Numbered from the stretch's first letter, positions 17,758 through 27,482 are shown. The stretch is DNA of 64,000 nucleotides from Pseudomonas paralactis (GCF_001439735.1 NZ_JYLN01000001.1:186001-250000); one strand, 5' to 3'. Numbers and translations: made by a program. Notes: generated from the sequence alone by a model not told the origin.

Positions 17758-18699
17758 TTATGCCCCCACCGCCTGCAACCGGCTGGAACGAAAATCCTTG
17801 GGTGATACCTCGAACTGCTTCTTGAACGATCGGCTGAAGTGCGCCGAGTCGGTAAAGCCCCACTTGTAGGCAATCGAGGTGATCGATTCACTGCGCAGGA
17901 AGGGGTTGGTCAAGTCGTCTGCGCTGCGCTTGAGCCGTGCGCGCTGGATGTAGCGGCAGACGCTGTCATCCTGTTCCTCGAACAAGCGGTACAGGTGCCG
18001 TACCGAGATATTCAGGCGGTTGGCCAGGCCAATCGGGCTCAGGCCAGGCTGGCCAAGCGACTCATCAATAACCTTTTGCACGTAGCTGCGCAGGTTATTG
18101 CCCTGCAACGAGGCGACGCCTTCACAGCGTTCATCGCCCTGCTCCAGCGCCGAGCCCAGCAGCGACACAAAGGCCGCCTGCAGTGCGTCCACTTGCGTGG
18201 CGTCGTCGTCAGTGTCGTCCTTGCACAGTTGGTCCATCAACACATGCAACATGCGCCCGCAGGCTTTGGTCGAGGAGATCTTGCCGAACGCCCGCGTCTG
18301 ACCGCCCAGGTGCTTGCACACTTCGGTGCGCGACAAAGACAGCGACGCATGTTCGATCAAACCAAAGGGGGTGATTTCGATGGAGCCCACCGAGTCCATC
18401 AACAGCATCTCGCCGGGCGCCAGTTGCACGGTCTGCTCGTTTTGGGTGATCTGCGAATAGCCGCTGCGCTGGCTGACCAGGAAGCACTCCTGGTCATTAT
18501 CATGATCGGCGTGGTGCGTCGGGCGTTTGATCAGCCCGGCATTGGTGCGCAGGATCGCCAGGCCTCGGGGCAAGTTGTGGATCTGGCCAATAAACAGCGA
18601 ACGGTTGAAGGCCAGTTCCGTATCGAAGTGGCCGCACGCGGCGCGCAGTTCGCGGTTCCAGCTGTCGAGCCCGTCGGGTGCATGCTGTGGGATGCTCAT
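17758..18699 (-). CDS. feaR: FeaR-like AraC-family regulator
   Basis: 313 residues. N-terminal AraC-binding-like domain of the FeaR type (DSWNRELRAACGHFDTEL, LLMDSVGSIEITPFG) and C-terminal AraC helix-turn-helix ending SITSIAYKWGFTDSAHFSRSF and VSPKDFR. E. coli FeaR activates tynA and feaB for phenethylamine and tyramine use; the neighbouring feaB-like gene and permease support the same role. The ATG at 18699 follows GGAGACACCCCC. Orthology to feaR is inferred from architecture and context. Confidence 0.82.
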   Translation of the reverse strand: MSIPQHAPDGLDSWNRELRAACGHFDTELAFNRSLFIGQIHNLPRGLAILRTNAGLIKRPTHHADHDNDQECFLVSQRSGYSQITQNEQTVQLAPGEMLLMDSVGSIEITPFGLIEHASLSLSRTEVCKHLGGQTRAFGKISSTKACGRMLHVLMDQLCKDDTDDDATQVDALQAAFVSLLGSALEQGDERCEGVASLQGNNLRSYVQKVIDESLGQPGLSPIGLANRLNISVRHLYRLFEEQDDSVCRYIQRARLKRSADDLTNPFLRSESITSIAYKWGFTDSAHFSRSFKKQFEVSPKDFRSSRLQAVGA

Positions 18700-18745
18700 G
18701 GGGGTGTCTCCGCAGTGGCGTTCTTTTTGTTGTTCTGATGCAATA

Positions 18746-18759
18746 GTTAACATGTTATC
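18746..18759. promoter_or_regulatory. Weak HpaR-like site before the feaR-like gene
   Basis: GTTAA-CATG-TTATC matches the HpaR-type pattern except for one position, and contains the perfect palindrome TAACATGTTA. It lies 47-60 bases upstream of the regulator start. It could place the amine regulator under HpaR. Confidence 0.35.
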
Positions 18760-18814
18760 TATATACACGCAACAACAACCTGTTTGCCCTTTGCAGAAGC
18801 ACTAATGATGCCAA

Positions 18815-19381
18815 TCACAGCGTCGACAGCGCCCGCTTGATTCCCGCCAAGGCCGCCAGTAGATGGTTGCGTTGCTCAGGGCTGACAGCAATGTAACGCC
18901 GAAACGCTGGCATCCGGTTGACCACCTCGCTGCCGCCCATATGCTCCAGGCGCACGCACCATTGCCCGTCCTTGAGATCAATGCGCAGGCGCTTGAAATC
19001 CAGGGGCATCAGCGCTTCGAACAACCTGTTGTCGGCCAGCAAACGCGCCTGTAGCTCGCAAGCCATGGCCTGGCTGCCGGAACGCCGGCGCACGCGGATA
19101 CCGTTGCGCCGAATAGCGCCACCGTGGTGCACATCGAAGCTGCCCGCCCCTTCGGTGGACGTGGGTACATGCAAGACGAATTCAGTCATCACTACATGCA
19201 TCAGCAACTGCGATTCGGTGCGCTCGACAAGCTCAAACACCAGGCCATTCACATCGAGCGTCGCCAGGCCCAGATCCCGCCGCAAGCGCGCCAGGGTCAC
19301 CCCGGGTCGATAACCGCTCGGTGCACGGTCTGCGCTGAACAGCTCACACAGTTTTTGCCGCAAAGTCGTTATAACCGTCAT
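18815..19381 (-). CDS. DUF3156-like protein
   Basis: 188 residues, a small soluble protein rich in Arg and Leu (RLRRDLGLATLDVNGLVFEL, FEALMPLDFKRLRIDL). I recognise it only as resembling the DUF3156 family; function unknown. The start overlaps the end of the permease gene by 38 bases, so the two are translated from one message, and it is next to the feaR-like gene. A role linked to amine uptake or sensing is possible but unsupported. Confidence 0.7.
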   Translation of the reverse strand: MTVITTLRQKLCELFSADRAPSGYRPGVTLARLRRDLGLATLDVNGLVFELVERTESQLLMHVVMTEFVLHVPTSTEGAGSFDVHHGGAIRRNGIRVRRRSGSQAMACELQARLLADNRLFEALMPLDFKRLRIDLKDGQWCVRLEHMGGSEVVNRMPAFRRYIAVSPEQRNHLLAALAGIKRALSTL

Positions 19382-20843
19382 GGACAGGCCCCGGTTCGTG
19401 GCTGAATTCCTTGGCCAACACCTCCTCAACGCAGGCGGGCTTGAAGGGGTTGACCTTCTGTACCACCAGGGTCCAGAACAACGCATAGGTAGCCGTCACG
19501 CCGAGCATCACCCCAAACGGCACATAAATGTCGGCCGGGTTCATGCCTGGCGGGGTGATAAACCACATACCCAGCAGGATGCCGATGCTGGAGACGATCT
19601 GCGGCAGCGGGAACCACGGCGAGCGATAGGCCCGGGGCAAGTCCGGACGCCGAATGCGCAGGATCACCACCGACAGTGTCACCAGCAGGTAAGCAAAACT
19701 CCACGCGCACACCGCGGCCAGCACCAGGTGCATGATGTTGTCGGTATTGCCGCCCAGGTACAGCGCGTGCAGGCACGGGATCAGCATCGCTACCAGAATG
19801 CACAGCAGCGGCGTCTTGAAGCGCGGGTGCAGGTAGGTGAACACCTTCGGCAACGCACCATCCACCGCCATGCCGTAGAGGATGCGCGGCACACCAGCCA
19901 TCAAGGTATTAATGGTCGCAGCACCGGCGAAAAGAAATCCGATACCCAGCCACAGCGGCCCGATCTGCCCCATCACTTGCTCGGCAAACCGAGGGATGGC
20001 CATGGGTGTGTCCAACAGGTGCACCCCTGAAGCTGCGTCGAGCACCACGTTCTCCACCTGGCGTTTCATCGCGGCGCCATAGATGAACATGCAAGTCGCC
20101 ACGCCCATCAGCCCGAGCATCATTGCCCGAGGCATGACCTTGGCCGATTGGCGCAGGTCTGGTGCCAGCGGGGTCACGAACTCACAGCCGACGAACATGA
20201 ACATCGCCATGCCCACCAGCGACAGCACGGTGACCAGGTCGGTGCCCACCAGCGACTCACCGAACCAGCCATTCAACTGCACCGCCGGTGCGGCGATCAG
20301 GCCCAGTACACCAAACACCATCAGGGTGGTCCACATGCCGAACGTGAGGATGATCTCCGCCCGGCCAAACGCGCTGACCCCAAAGGCATTCAGCACGCCG
20401 AACACCAGCACGAACCCCACGCCCAGCAGCCATGAGCCGCCGGCCGATTCTGCCAGGGTATTGAGGTGTTCAAAGTTCACCAGGGCCATGACCCCGGCGA
20501 GGATGGTTTCAGCGGTGCCGGCGAACACATGCACGATCAGGTACGCCGACAAGGTGCCAGTGATTGCAAAGAACCGGCCCATGCCGCAGTTGATGTAGTC
20601 GTACACCGAGCCGGTGGTGGGCAGCATCGAGGCGGCCTCGGCGAAAGTGGTCGCCTGGGCCAGCATCATCACCACGGCGATCAGCATCGCCAGGGCAAAA
20701 GCGCTGCCGCCGATACCGAAACCCATGGTGGCGGTGAGGATCACCGGGCTTGCCATGATCAGGCCGATGGTGCTGGCCAACGCGGTGGGGAAACCTACCG
20801 TGCCCCGGTTGAGGTGCGCAGTGAGTCGGTCGTTGATCGACAT
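19344..20843 (-). CDS. APC-superfamily amine/amino acid permease
   Basis: 499 residues, about 12 to 14 membrane segments. N-terminal GTVGFPTALASTIGLIMASP, MLPTTGSVYDYINCGMGRF and GCEFVTPLAPDLRQS are typical of amino acid-polyamine-organocation permeases. With the surrounding tyramine-type genes it is the likely importer of the aromatic amine. Start after GAGGACCCCACC. Divergent from the porin gene, so uptake through both membranes may be controlled from one intergenic region (20844-21060). Confidence 0.85.
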   Translation of the reverse strand: MSINDRLTAHLNRGTVGFPTALASTIGLIMASPVILTATMGFGIGGSAFALAMLIAVVMMLAQATTFAEAASMLPTTGSVYDYINCGMGRFFAITGTLSAYLIVHVFAGTAETILAGVMALVNFEHLNTLAESAGGSWLLGVGFVLVFGVLNAFGVSAFGRAEIILTFGMWTTLMVFGVLGLIAAPAVQLNGWFGESLVGTDLVTVLSLVGMAMFMFVGCEFVTPLAPDLRQSAKVMPRAMMLGLMGVATCMFIYGAAMKRQVENVVLDAASGVHLLDTPMAIPRFAEQVMGQIGPLWLGIGFLFAGAATINTLMAGVPRILYGMAVDGALPKVFTYLHPRFKTPLLCILVAMLIPCLHALYLGGNTDNIMHLVLAAVCAWSFAYLLVTLSVVILRIRRPDLPRAYRSPWFPLPQIVSSIGILLGMWFITPPGMNPADIYVPFGVMLGVTATYALFWTLVVQKVNPFKPACVEEVLAKEFSHEPGPVHDGYNDFAAKTV

Positions 20844-21060
20844 GGTGGGGTCCTCGAAAGCGGTTTTTTTAGTGTGTCGGCACTCTGCGCCCCACCTGGC
20901 TCGATCGTCTTGCCCCTGTCTGCCGAAGGTTTTGTTGCTGCCTGCCACGGCGCATCGCCTGGCGGCCAGGGTCAACTGCCTGGCACGCATATGAAAGACT
21001 TGGCCCGCGACCGCTCGCCCTAATGCGCCCTCACTCTTAACCAAGATGGGGACAATAACA

Positions 21061-22922
<1,862 letters not shown>

Positions 22923-22948
22923 TTATTGTTATCGGGTGATCAACGCGG

Positions 22949-24118
22949 CTACACCATGCTCGGGTCGGGCTCCAGGCCCATCAGCTCACGGCCGAGGATC
23001 TGCGCGCACACGTCGTAGTCGGTATAGGCATGGGCGCCGGTCATATGGGAATCGCGGAACAGGCGCTGCATTTCGTTGTGCTCGAACCAGGCATTGCCGC
23101 CCGCAGCGGCGAACAACCGGTCTACTGCTTCGATGCACATCTTGGTGGCATAACCCTGGTTGGTGCGCCAGAACGCCAGGGTTTCTCGCGTGGGGTAACG
23201 GTGGGCGGCGCTGTGTTCGGCGTGTTCCTGCCAGGTTTTTTCCAGGAACGCCCGGGCGGCGGCCACCTGGTGGGTGGACTCGGCCAGGCGCATCAACGCC
23301 GGAGTGGCGGCGCCGACGGCGGCACCGGTATAGGCGCGCACCCGGGTCCTGGTTTTTTCGCGGAACACCTCAAGCATACGCTCGGCCACACCGAGGCTGA
23401 CGGTGGAGAAGCCACTGGCGAAATACGGCCGATAGGGTGCATAGAAAATCTGGCTGTCGGGGTAGAGGCCAAAACCTGCGGACTTGCCTTCCATCATGTC
23501 CCTGGCCTTCTGAATACGGTGCTCGGGCACCCAGGCGTTGTCGATGATCAGGGTTTTGGTGCCGCTGCCTTTCATGCCCGCTGCGAACCAGTCGTCACGA
23601 ATCTGATAGTCACTGCGCGGCAACACGGCAAAGCAGTAATCCTGGGTGCCCTCGGCGTTCTGGCGACGGCAGCCGACAATCGCCCACTCGCCATGGTCGC
23701 AGCCGCTGCTCCAGCCCATTTCGCCGCTCAAGTGCACGCCGCCCTCGCCTTCAGTGATGCGCCCGAACGGCGCAATACTGCTGCTGGCCGTGGCATCCGG
23801 GTTGGCGCCCCAGATTTCCTCCTGCAACTGGGCCGAAAACAGCGCCAGTTGGTGGCTGTGTGTGCACAACAAACTCATGGCCCAAGCGGTACTCGCACAA
23901 CTGCCGGCGAGCAAAGCGATGCAGTCGGCGAATTCGGGCAGCGACAGCTCCAGGCCGCCGAAGGCCTTGGGCTGAAAGGCACGGTGCAGGCCGATGCTTT
24001 TGAGCAGTGCGATATTTTCATCCGGTACCTGGCGCAGTTGCTCGGCACGGCTGGCATTCGCGGCAATGGCCGGTAAAAGGGGTTTGAGGTCTTCAAGGAG
24101 CGGGTTTGGCTTTTTCAT
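22949..24118 (-). CDS. 4-hydroxyphenylacetate 3-hydroxylase, oxygenase component (C2 type)
   Basis: 389 residues with an acyl-CoA dehydrogenase fold (group D flavin monooxygenase). It closely resembles, from memory, the C2 oxygenase of Acinetobacter baumannii: RRVPDENI-like RQVPDENIALLKSIGLHRAF, WSSGCDH, DMMEGKSAGFGLYPDS, YRPYFASGFS, and a C terminus ILGRELMGLEPDPSMV. It uses FMNH2 or FADH2 and oxygen to hydroxylate 4-hydroxyphenylacetate to homoprotocatechuate, feeding HpaD. It replaces the unrelated-size HpaB (about 520 residues) of enterobacteria. Divergent from feaB across 236 bases. Confidence 0.93.
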   Translation of the reverse strand: MKKPNPLLEDLKPLLPAIAANASRAEQLRQVPDENIALLKSIGLHRAFQPKAFGGLELSLPEFADCIALLAGSCASTAWAMSLLCTHSHQLALFSAQLQEEIWGANPDATASSSIAPFGRITEGEGGVHLSGEMGWSSGCDHGEWAIVGCRRQNAEGTQDYCFAVLPRSDYQIRDDWFAAGMKGSGTKTLIIDNAWVPEHRIQKARDMMEGKSAGFGLYPDSQIFYAPYRPYFASGFSTVSLGVAERMLEVFREKTRTRVRAYTGAAVGAATPALMRLAESTHQVAAARAFLEKTWQEHAEHSAAHRYPTRETLAFWRTNQGYATKMCIEAVDRLFAAAGGNAWFEHNEMQRLFRDSHMTGAHAYTDYDVCAQILGRELMGLEPDPSMV

Positions 24119-24256
24119 GGACGGCCCTGCTTATTATTGGAAGTCCGACAGGCGCTCCGAAGTGCGGAACGGCGCTGGATGCAGGGCCAGTATCGAACGG
24201 GCCGTACAGGCGGGAAATGCACGTTCGGCAGGCAAGCTTGTACTTTTCACAGGCGC

Positions 24257-24289
24257 GGCAGGCACAGGCATAAAACCTGGCAGGCACAG
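24257..24289. promoter_or_regulatory. Direct repeats, candidate FeaR-type binding site before feaB
   Basis: Two exact copies of GGCAGGCACAG start at 24257 and 24279, 22 bases apart (two helical turns), with a partial copy GGCAGGCAAG at 24227. AraC-family activators bind such direct repeats. The site is 66-98 bases upstream of the feaB ATG and about 140 from the divergent oxygenase gene. Confidence 0.45.
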
Positions 24290-24354
24290 TCAAGCCGCTT
24301 ATCGGTGCGTTGGTTACCCTCGGGTTTTCTTTTGTGAACTGCCAGGAACCTGCC

Positions 24355-25842
24355 ATGAGCGATACCCCGCTGTTGCCTCAAGTCGAAGCCTTTTTGCGTC
24401 GCCGCCATGGGCTGTTTATCGACGGTGTCAGCGTGCGCAGCCACGCCGATCAAACCCTGAACATCATCAACCCCGCCAACGGCCAGGTAATCGCCGAAGT
24501 GGCCGACGCTGACCTGGCGGATATCGACGCCGCGGTCGCTTCCGCCAACCGTGGTTTCCAGCAATGGTCCCAGGCCGCGCCCGCCATCCGTGGCAACGTA
24601 CTGCTCAAGTTGGCCGATCTGCTGGAACAGCACCGCGAAGAACTGGCACAGATCGAAACCTGTCAGTCGGGCAAGATCATCCAGATTTCCCGCGCCTTCG
24701 AGGTCGACCAGGCTGCGCACTTCCTGCGCTACTACGCCGGCTGGGCCACCAAGCTCAGCGGCCAGACCTTGGCCCCCTCTCTGCCGTCATTCAATGGCGA
24801 GCGCTACACCGCCTTCACCCTGCGTGAGCCGGTGGGCGTGGTGGTGGGCATCGTGCCGTGGAATTTTTCCACGATGATCGCCATCTGGAAGCTGGCCTCG
24901 GCGCTGGTGACCGGCTGCAGCATTATCATCAAGCCCAGCGAATTCACACCGCTGACCCTGCTGCGCATCGCCGAACTGGCCATCGACGCCGGGCTGCCGG
25001 CGGGTGTGCTCAACGTGCTGACCGGCGGCGGCCATGTCGGCAAGGGCCTGGTGGAACACCCCGGCACGCACAAGGTGTCCTTCACCGGCTCAGTGCCCAC
25101 CGGCATCGCCGTCGGCCGCAGCGCCATGGGCGCCGGGCTCACCCGTGCGACCCTGGAACTGGGCGGCAAGAACGCCGCCGGCTTCCTGCCGGATATGGAT
25201 GTAGACAAGGCAGTGGGCGGCATCATCGAAGCCGGTTTCTTGCACTCCGGGCAGATCTGCGCGGCGGCCGAACGCTTCTTCGTGCACCGCTCACAAATCG
25301 ACGCCGTGCTGGAAAAACTCACCGCGCGCCTGAGCCGCCTGAACATCGGCTCGCCCCTGGACGAACGCACCGAATTCGGCCCGCTGACCCATCAGCAGCA
25401 CCAGCAAAAACTGCTCGGCTACTTCAACCAGGCCCGCGCCGAGAACAACACGATCATCCACGGCGGCCACCTCCTCGACCGCCCCGGCTGCTACGTCGAA
25501 CCCACCGTAATCCTTGCCAACCACCTGCACGACACCCTGCTCAACGAAGAAACCTTCGGCCCCATCGCCACCTTCCTGCCCTACGACGACGAAGACGAAC
25601 TGCTGGCGCTGATGAACCACGGGCCCTACGGGTTGAGTGCCAGCCTGTGGACCAACGACCTGGGCAAGGCCCTGCGCATGATCCCGGCGATCAAGGCAGG
25701 CACCTTGTGGGTGAACATGCACACCCTGCTCGACCCGGCGGTGCCGTTTGGCGGCAGCCGGTCTTCGGGGGTTGGGCGGGAGTTTGGCAGTGCGTTTATC
25801 GAGGATTACACCGAGCTTAAATCGGTGATGATTCGGTATTGA
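24355..25842 (+). CDS. feaB: (4-hydroxy)phenylacetaldehyde dehydrogenase, FeaB-like
   Basis: 495 residues, NAD-dependent aldehyde dehydrogenase. VVVGIVPWNFS, LELGGKNAAGFLPDMDV (general base) and SGQICAAAERFFV (catalytic Cys), ending PFGGSRSSGVGREFGS. Length and sequence fit phenylacetaldehyde dehydrogenase FeaB/PadA, converting 4-hydroxyphenylacetaldehyde from tyramine into 4-hydroxyphenylacetate. Start after CCAGGAACCTGCC. A REPIN follows at once. Confidence 0.88.
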   Translation: MSDTPLLPQVEAFLRRRHGLFIDGVSVRSHADQTLNIINPANGQVIAEVADADLADIDAAVASANRGFQQWSQAAPAIRGNVLLKLADLLEQHREELAQIETCQSGKIIQISRAFEVDQAAHFLRYYAGWATKLSGQTLAPSLPSFNGERYTAFTLREPVGVVVGIVPWNFSTMIAIWKLASALVTGCSIIIKPSEFTPLTLLRIAELAIDAGLPAGVLNVLTGGGHVGKGLVEHPGTHKVSFTGSVPTGIAVGRSAMGAGLTRATLELGGKNAAGFLPDMDVDKAVGGIIEAGFLHSGQICAAAERFFVHRSQIDAVLEKLTARLSRLNIGSPLDERTEFGPLTHQQHQQKLLGYFNQARAENNTIIHGGHLLDRPGCYVEPTVILANHLHDTLLNEETFGPIATFLPYDDEDELLALMNHGPYGLSASLWTNDLGKALRMIPAIKAGTLWVNMHTLLDPAVPFGGSRSSGVGREFGSAFIEDYTELKSVMIRY

Positions 25843-25847
25843 ATGGC

Positions 25848-25947
25848 TGTAGGAGCGAGCTTGCTCGCGAAAAACCCGCAGGCGCCGCGCTTACTCAGGA
25901 AGCCCGCGTTATCGTTGACGTTTTTCGCGAGCAAGCTCACTCCTACA
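25848..25947. repeat. REPIN, TGTAGGAGCGAGC family
   Basis: Arms TGTAGGAGCGAGCTTGCTCGCG and CGCGAGCAAGCTCACTCCTACA; the spacer ends gcgttatcgttgacgtttttcgcg, identical to that of the 57979 copy over this stretch. It directly follows feaB and precedes the first structured repeat block. Confidence 0.88.
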
Positions 25948-25980
25948 TGGGTTATTCAGCGTACCCGCAATGGCGCGCTT

Positions 25981-26078
25981 GTCGGACCGCTCTTACGCAA
26001 CTTTCGGGTTGCGTCCGATGAGCCTCGCCGCTAGCCTTCGCGGGTCGCTGCAAAATCAGCGAATGGGTGTGGTAGCCC
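25981..26078 (+). repeat. Structured repeat block A, copy 1
   Basis: 98 bases that recur at 26784-26881 with 90 identical positions and no gaps. It can fold into stem-loops: ACGCAAC-loop-GTTGCGT, and TCGCTG-CAAAAT-CAGCGA at 26045-26062. It is followed by a terminator hairpin and a remnant of the leader element. It has no reading frame of note. It could be a small RNA, an attenuator or a mobile non-coding repeat. Confidence 0.65.
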
Positions 26079-26097
26079 AGTTATTTCATAGACCCCG

Positions 26098-26119
26098 AAA
26101 CGCTCAAGGGCGTTTTTTT
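26098..26119 (+). terminator. Intrinsic terminator after block A copy 1
   Basis: AAACGC-TCAAGG-GCGTTT with a seven-T run. The equivalent place after copy 2 has a different hairpin sequence with the same layout, so the terminator is conserved in structure rather than sequence. Confidence 0.7.
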
Positions 26120-26135
26120 ATGCGGGCTGCTTTGT

Positions 26136-26232
26136 GGCGGCTGTGCATGGGAGGCTTCGGCCTGCCGGGTTTCTATGACCGGTCTACCACTCCGTGTACA
26201 AACCCCCTCCCACATTCGATCTGCTGCACCCG
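26136..26232 (+). repeat. Leader element B, degraded copy 1, joined to a lone REP arm
   Basis: Starts GGCGGCTGTGC as in copy 2 (26952) and has the AGGC-TTCG-GCCT hairpin, then a CCGGTCTACCACTCCGTGTAC tract similar to copy 2. The 3' pairing strand (ACAGTCGCC in copy 2) is missing and replaced by CCCCCTCCCACATTCGATCTG, which is a REP arm like that at 27473. No DUF6124-type gene follows. Confidence 0.55.
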
Positions 26233-26300
26233 AACCATCGTGCTCGACGCTGGACGATCACTGCTATCATACAGCCACTACTTATGGCATGGAGGTCGCT

Positions 26301-26774
26301 ATGCGCCAGGTAACAACCCTCGCTTGCTTACTGGTATGCAGCGCCCTCACCGGCTGCAGCATCACGCAAACCGTCACGCCCGTCCCCTCCTCGACTGTTC
26401 ACTCGCCTGAAATCTGCATGATCCCCGCTGCCGGCTTGCGTGAAGGCTTCAACACCACCTACACAGCCCAATTGCGCAGTAAAGGCTTTCAAACCCGCGA
26501 GTTACCGCCAGGCACCCCGCCCGCCAATTGCGCGCTTTCGACCACTTACATCGGTACATGGAGCTGGGACATGGCGTTGTATATGAGCTTCGCCGATATT
26601 CAGGTGTTCGAGAACGGTCGTCGGATCGGACAGGCACTGTATGACTCAACCTCCGGCGGCGCCCGAATGGGCAAGTTTATTGATGCACAAAGCAAGATCA
26701 TCGAGATGACCAACCAACTGTTTCCCCACACTGACTATGGCAAAACTGCGGGTCAGGCCAACCGCCTTCCATAG
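26301..26774 (+). CDS. Small lipoprotein of unknown function
   Basis: 157 residues. Signal peptide with lipobox ALTGC (Cys19) after MRQVTTLACLLVC. The mature part has EICMIPAAGLREGFNTTY and YIGTWSWDMALYMSFADIQVF and resembles Sbal_3080-type lipoproteins as I recall them. Start preceded by CATGGAGGTCGCT. It lies alone between the two copies of the structured repeat. Role unknown; Ser at position +2 favours outer membrane sorting. Confidence 0.8.
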   Translation: MRQVTTLACLLVCSALTGCSITQTVTPVPSSTVHSPEICMIPAAGLREGFNTTYTAQLRSKGFQTRELPPGTPPANCALSTTYIGTWSWDMALYMSFADIQVFENGRRIGQALYDSTSGGARMGKFIDAQSKIIEMTNQLFPHTDYGKTAGQANRLP

Positions 26775-26783
26775 ACTGAATTC

Positions 26784-26881
26784 GTCAGACGGCTCTTACA
26801 CAAACTTCGGGTTGCGTCCGATGAGCCTCGCCGCTAACCTTCGCGGGTCGCTGCAAAATCAGCGAACGGGTGTGGAAGCCC
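26784..26881 (+). repeat. Structured repeat block A, copy 2
   Basis: Second copy of the block at 25981, offset 803 bases. TCGCTG-CAAAAT-CAGCGA is unchanged; the first stem has one mispaired position (ACACAA against TTGCGT). It is followed by a terminator and the complete leader element of the small gene at 27081. Confidence 0.65.
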
Positions 26882-26898
26882 GAACTCTCCAGGCGTAT

Positions 26899-26929
26899 AA
26901 GCGCCCATAGCCTTAGCGGGCGCTTTTTT
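26899..26929 (+). terminator. Intrinsic terminator after block A copy 2
   Basis: AAGCGCCC-N11-GGGCGCTT with a run of six T residues: an 8-bp GC-rich stem. It would stop transcription coming from block A or the lipoprotein gene before the leader at 26952. Confidence 0.8.
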
Positions 26930-26951
26930 CATGCTCGCTATAAAGTGTTAT

Positions 26952-27080
26952 GGCGGCTGTGCGCGGGGCACTTTCGAGTGCGCCGGGGTCCTGGAGTCCG
27001 GTCTTCCACACCTGCGTACAGTCGCCACCCCATCATGTGGAAGTGATTGTGGCGGCTCCTCTAACTCCAGGAGCAACCGT
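26952..27080 (+). promoter_or_regulatory. Switch-like 5' leader of the small DUF6124-type gene
   Basis: Three competing helices are visible. (1) GGCGGCTGT (26952-26960) with ACAGTCGCC (27018-27026), 9 bp. (2) GTGGCGGCT (27049-27057) with AGTCGCCAC (27020-27028), 9 bp, using the same central strand. (3) GCTCCT (27055-27060) with AGGAGC (27069-27074), which covers the Shine-Dalgarno sequence of the ATG at 27081. Helices 1 and 3 can coexist (ribosome site closed); helix 2 excludes both (open). Inside is a UUCG-capped hairpin. TATAAA near 26938 could be a -10 box. Confidence 0.55.
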
Positions 27081-27356
27081 ATGAAAAAAGTCACACCCAA
27101 TCCCCCGTCATCCCCCTCGGATGACAACCCGCAACTACCTCCCGATGTCATCTTCACCGTTCGCCCCGGACTCAGCACTGAAGCCGCCTTGAGCAATGCC
27201 AGCGAAATGCTGGAGTCAGCGACTGTCTGTGCCTACGACTGTGCCGAACAGCTTGACGGTCAGCGCCGCAAGCACGTGCTGGCTGTGGTGCAGATGATCG
27301 AGATTGCGCAGTTGCTGGTCGATGAAGCGCTGAACCGGGAATGCCCGGCGGCCTGA
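27081..27356 (+). CDS. Small protein, DUF6124/DUF3077-like
   Basis: 91 residues. Proline-rich start (KKVTPNPPSSPSDD), then FTVRPGLSTEAALSNASEML and a helical end (RKHVLAVVQMIEIAQLLVDEAL). This pattern is that of a Pseudomonas-restricted family of small proteins of unknown function (DUF6124, formerly grouped with DUF3077), usually present in several copies per genome. Strong ribosome site CCAGGAGCAACCGT, which can be masked by an upstream hairpin. No signal peptide. Confidence 0.75.
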   Translation: MKKVTPNPPSSPSDDNPQLPPDVIFTVRPGLSTEAALSNASEMLESATVCAYDCAEQLDGQRRKHVLAVVQMIEIAQLLVDEALNRECPAA

Positions 27357-27393
27357 TGAGCAAACGCAAACTCAACAGGCAATGACGTTCCCC

Positions 27394-27482
27394 TGTGGGA
27401 GGGGGCTTGCCCCCGATTGCGGTGGGTCAGTCACAGATGTGTTGGCTGACACTGCCTCATCGAGGGCAAGCGCCCTCCCACA
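27394..27482. repeat. REPIN, GTGGGAGGGGGCTTGCCCCCGA family
   Basis: Arms TGTGGGAGGGGGCTTGCCCC and GGGCAAGCGCCCTCCCACA, a third arm family in this window. Lies downstream of the small gene, before a convergent gene. Confidence 0.85.

Noticed and set aside
24858..25820. 320-codon plus-strand open frame inside feaB
   Set aside because: Arg/His/Gln-rich composition typical of a shifted frame; feaB has the catalytic motifs.
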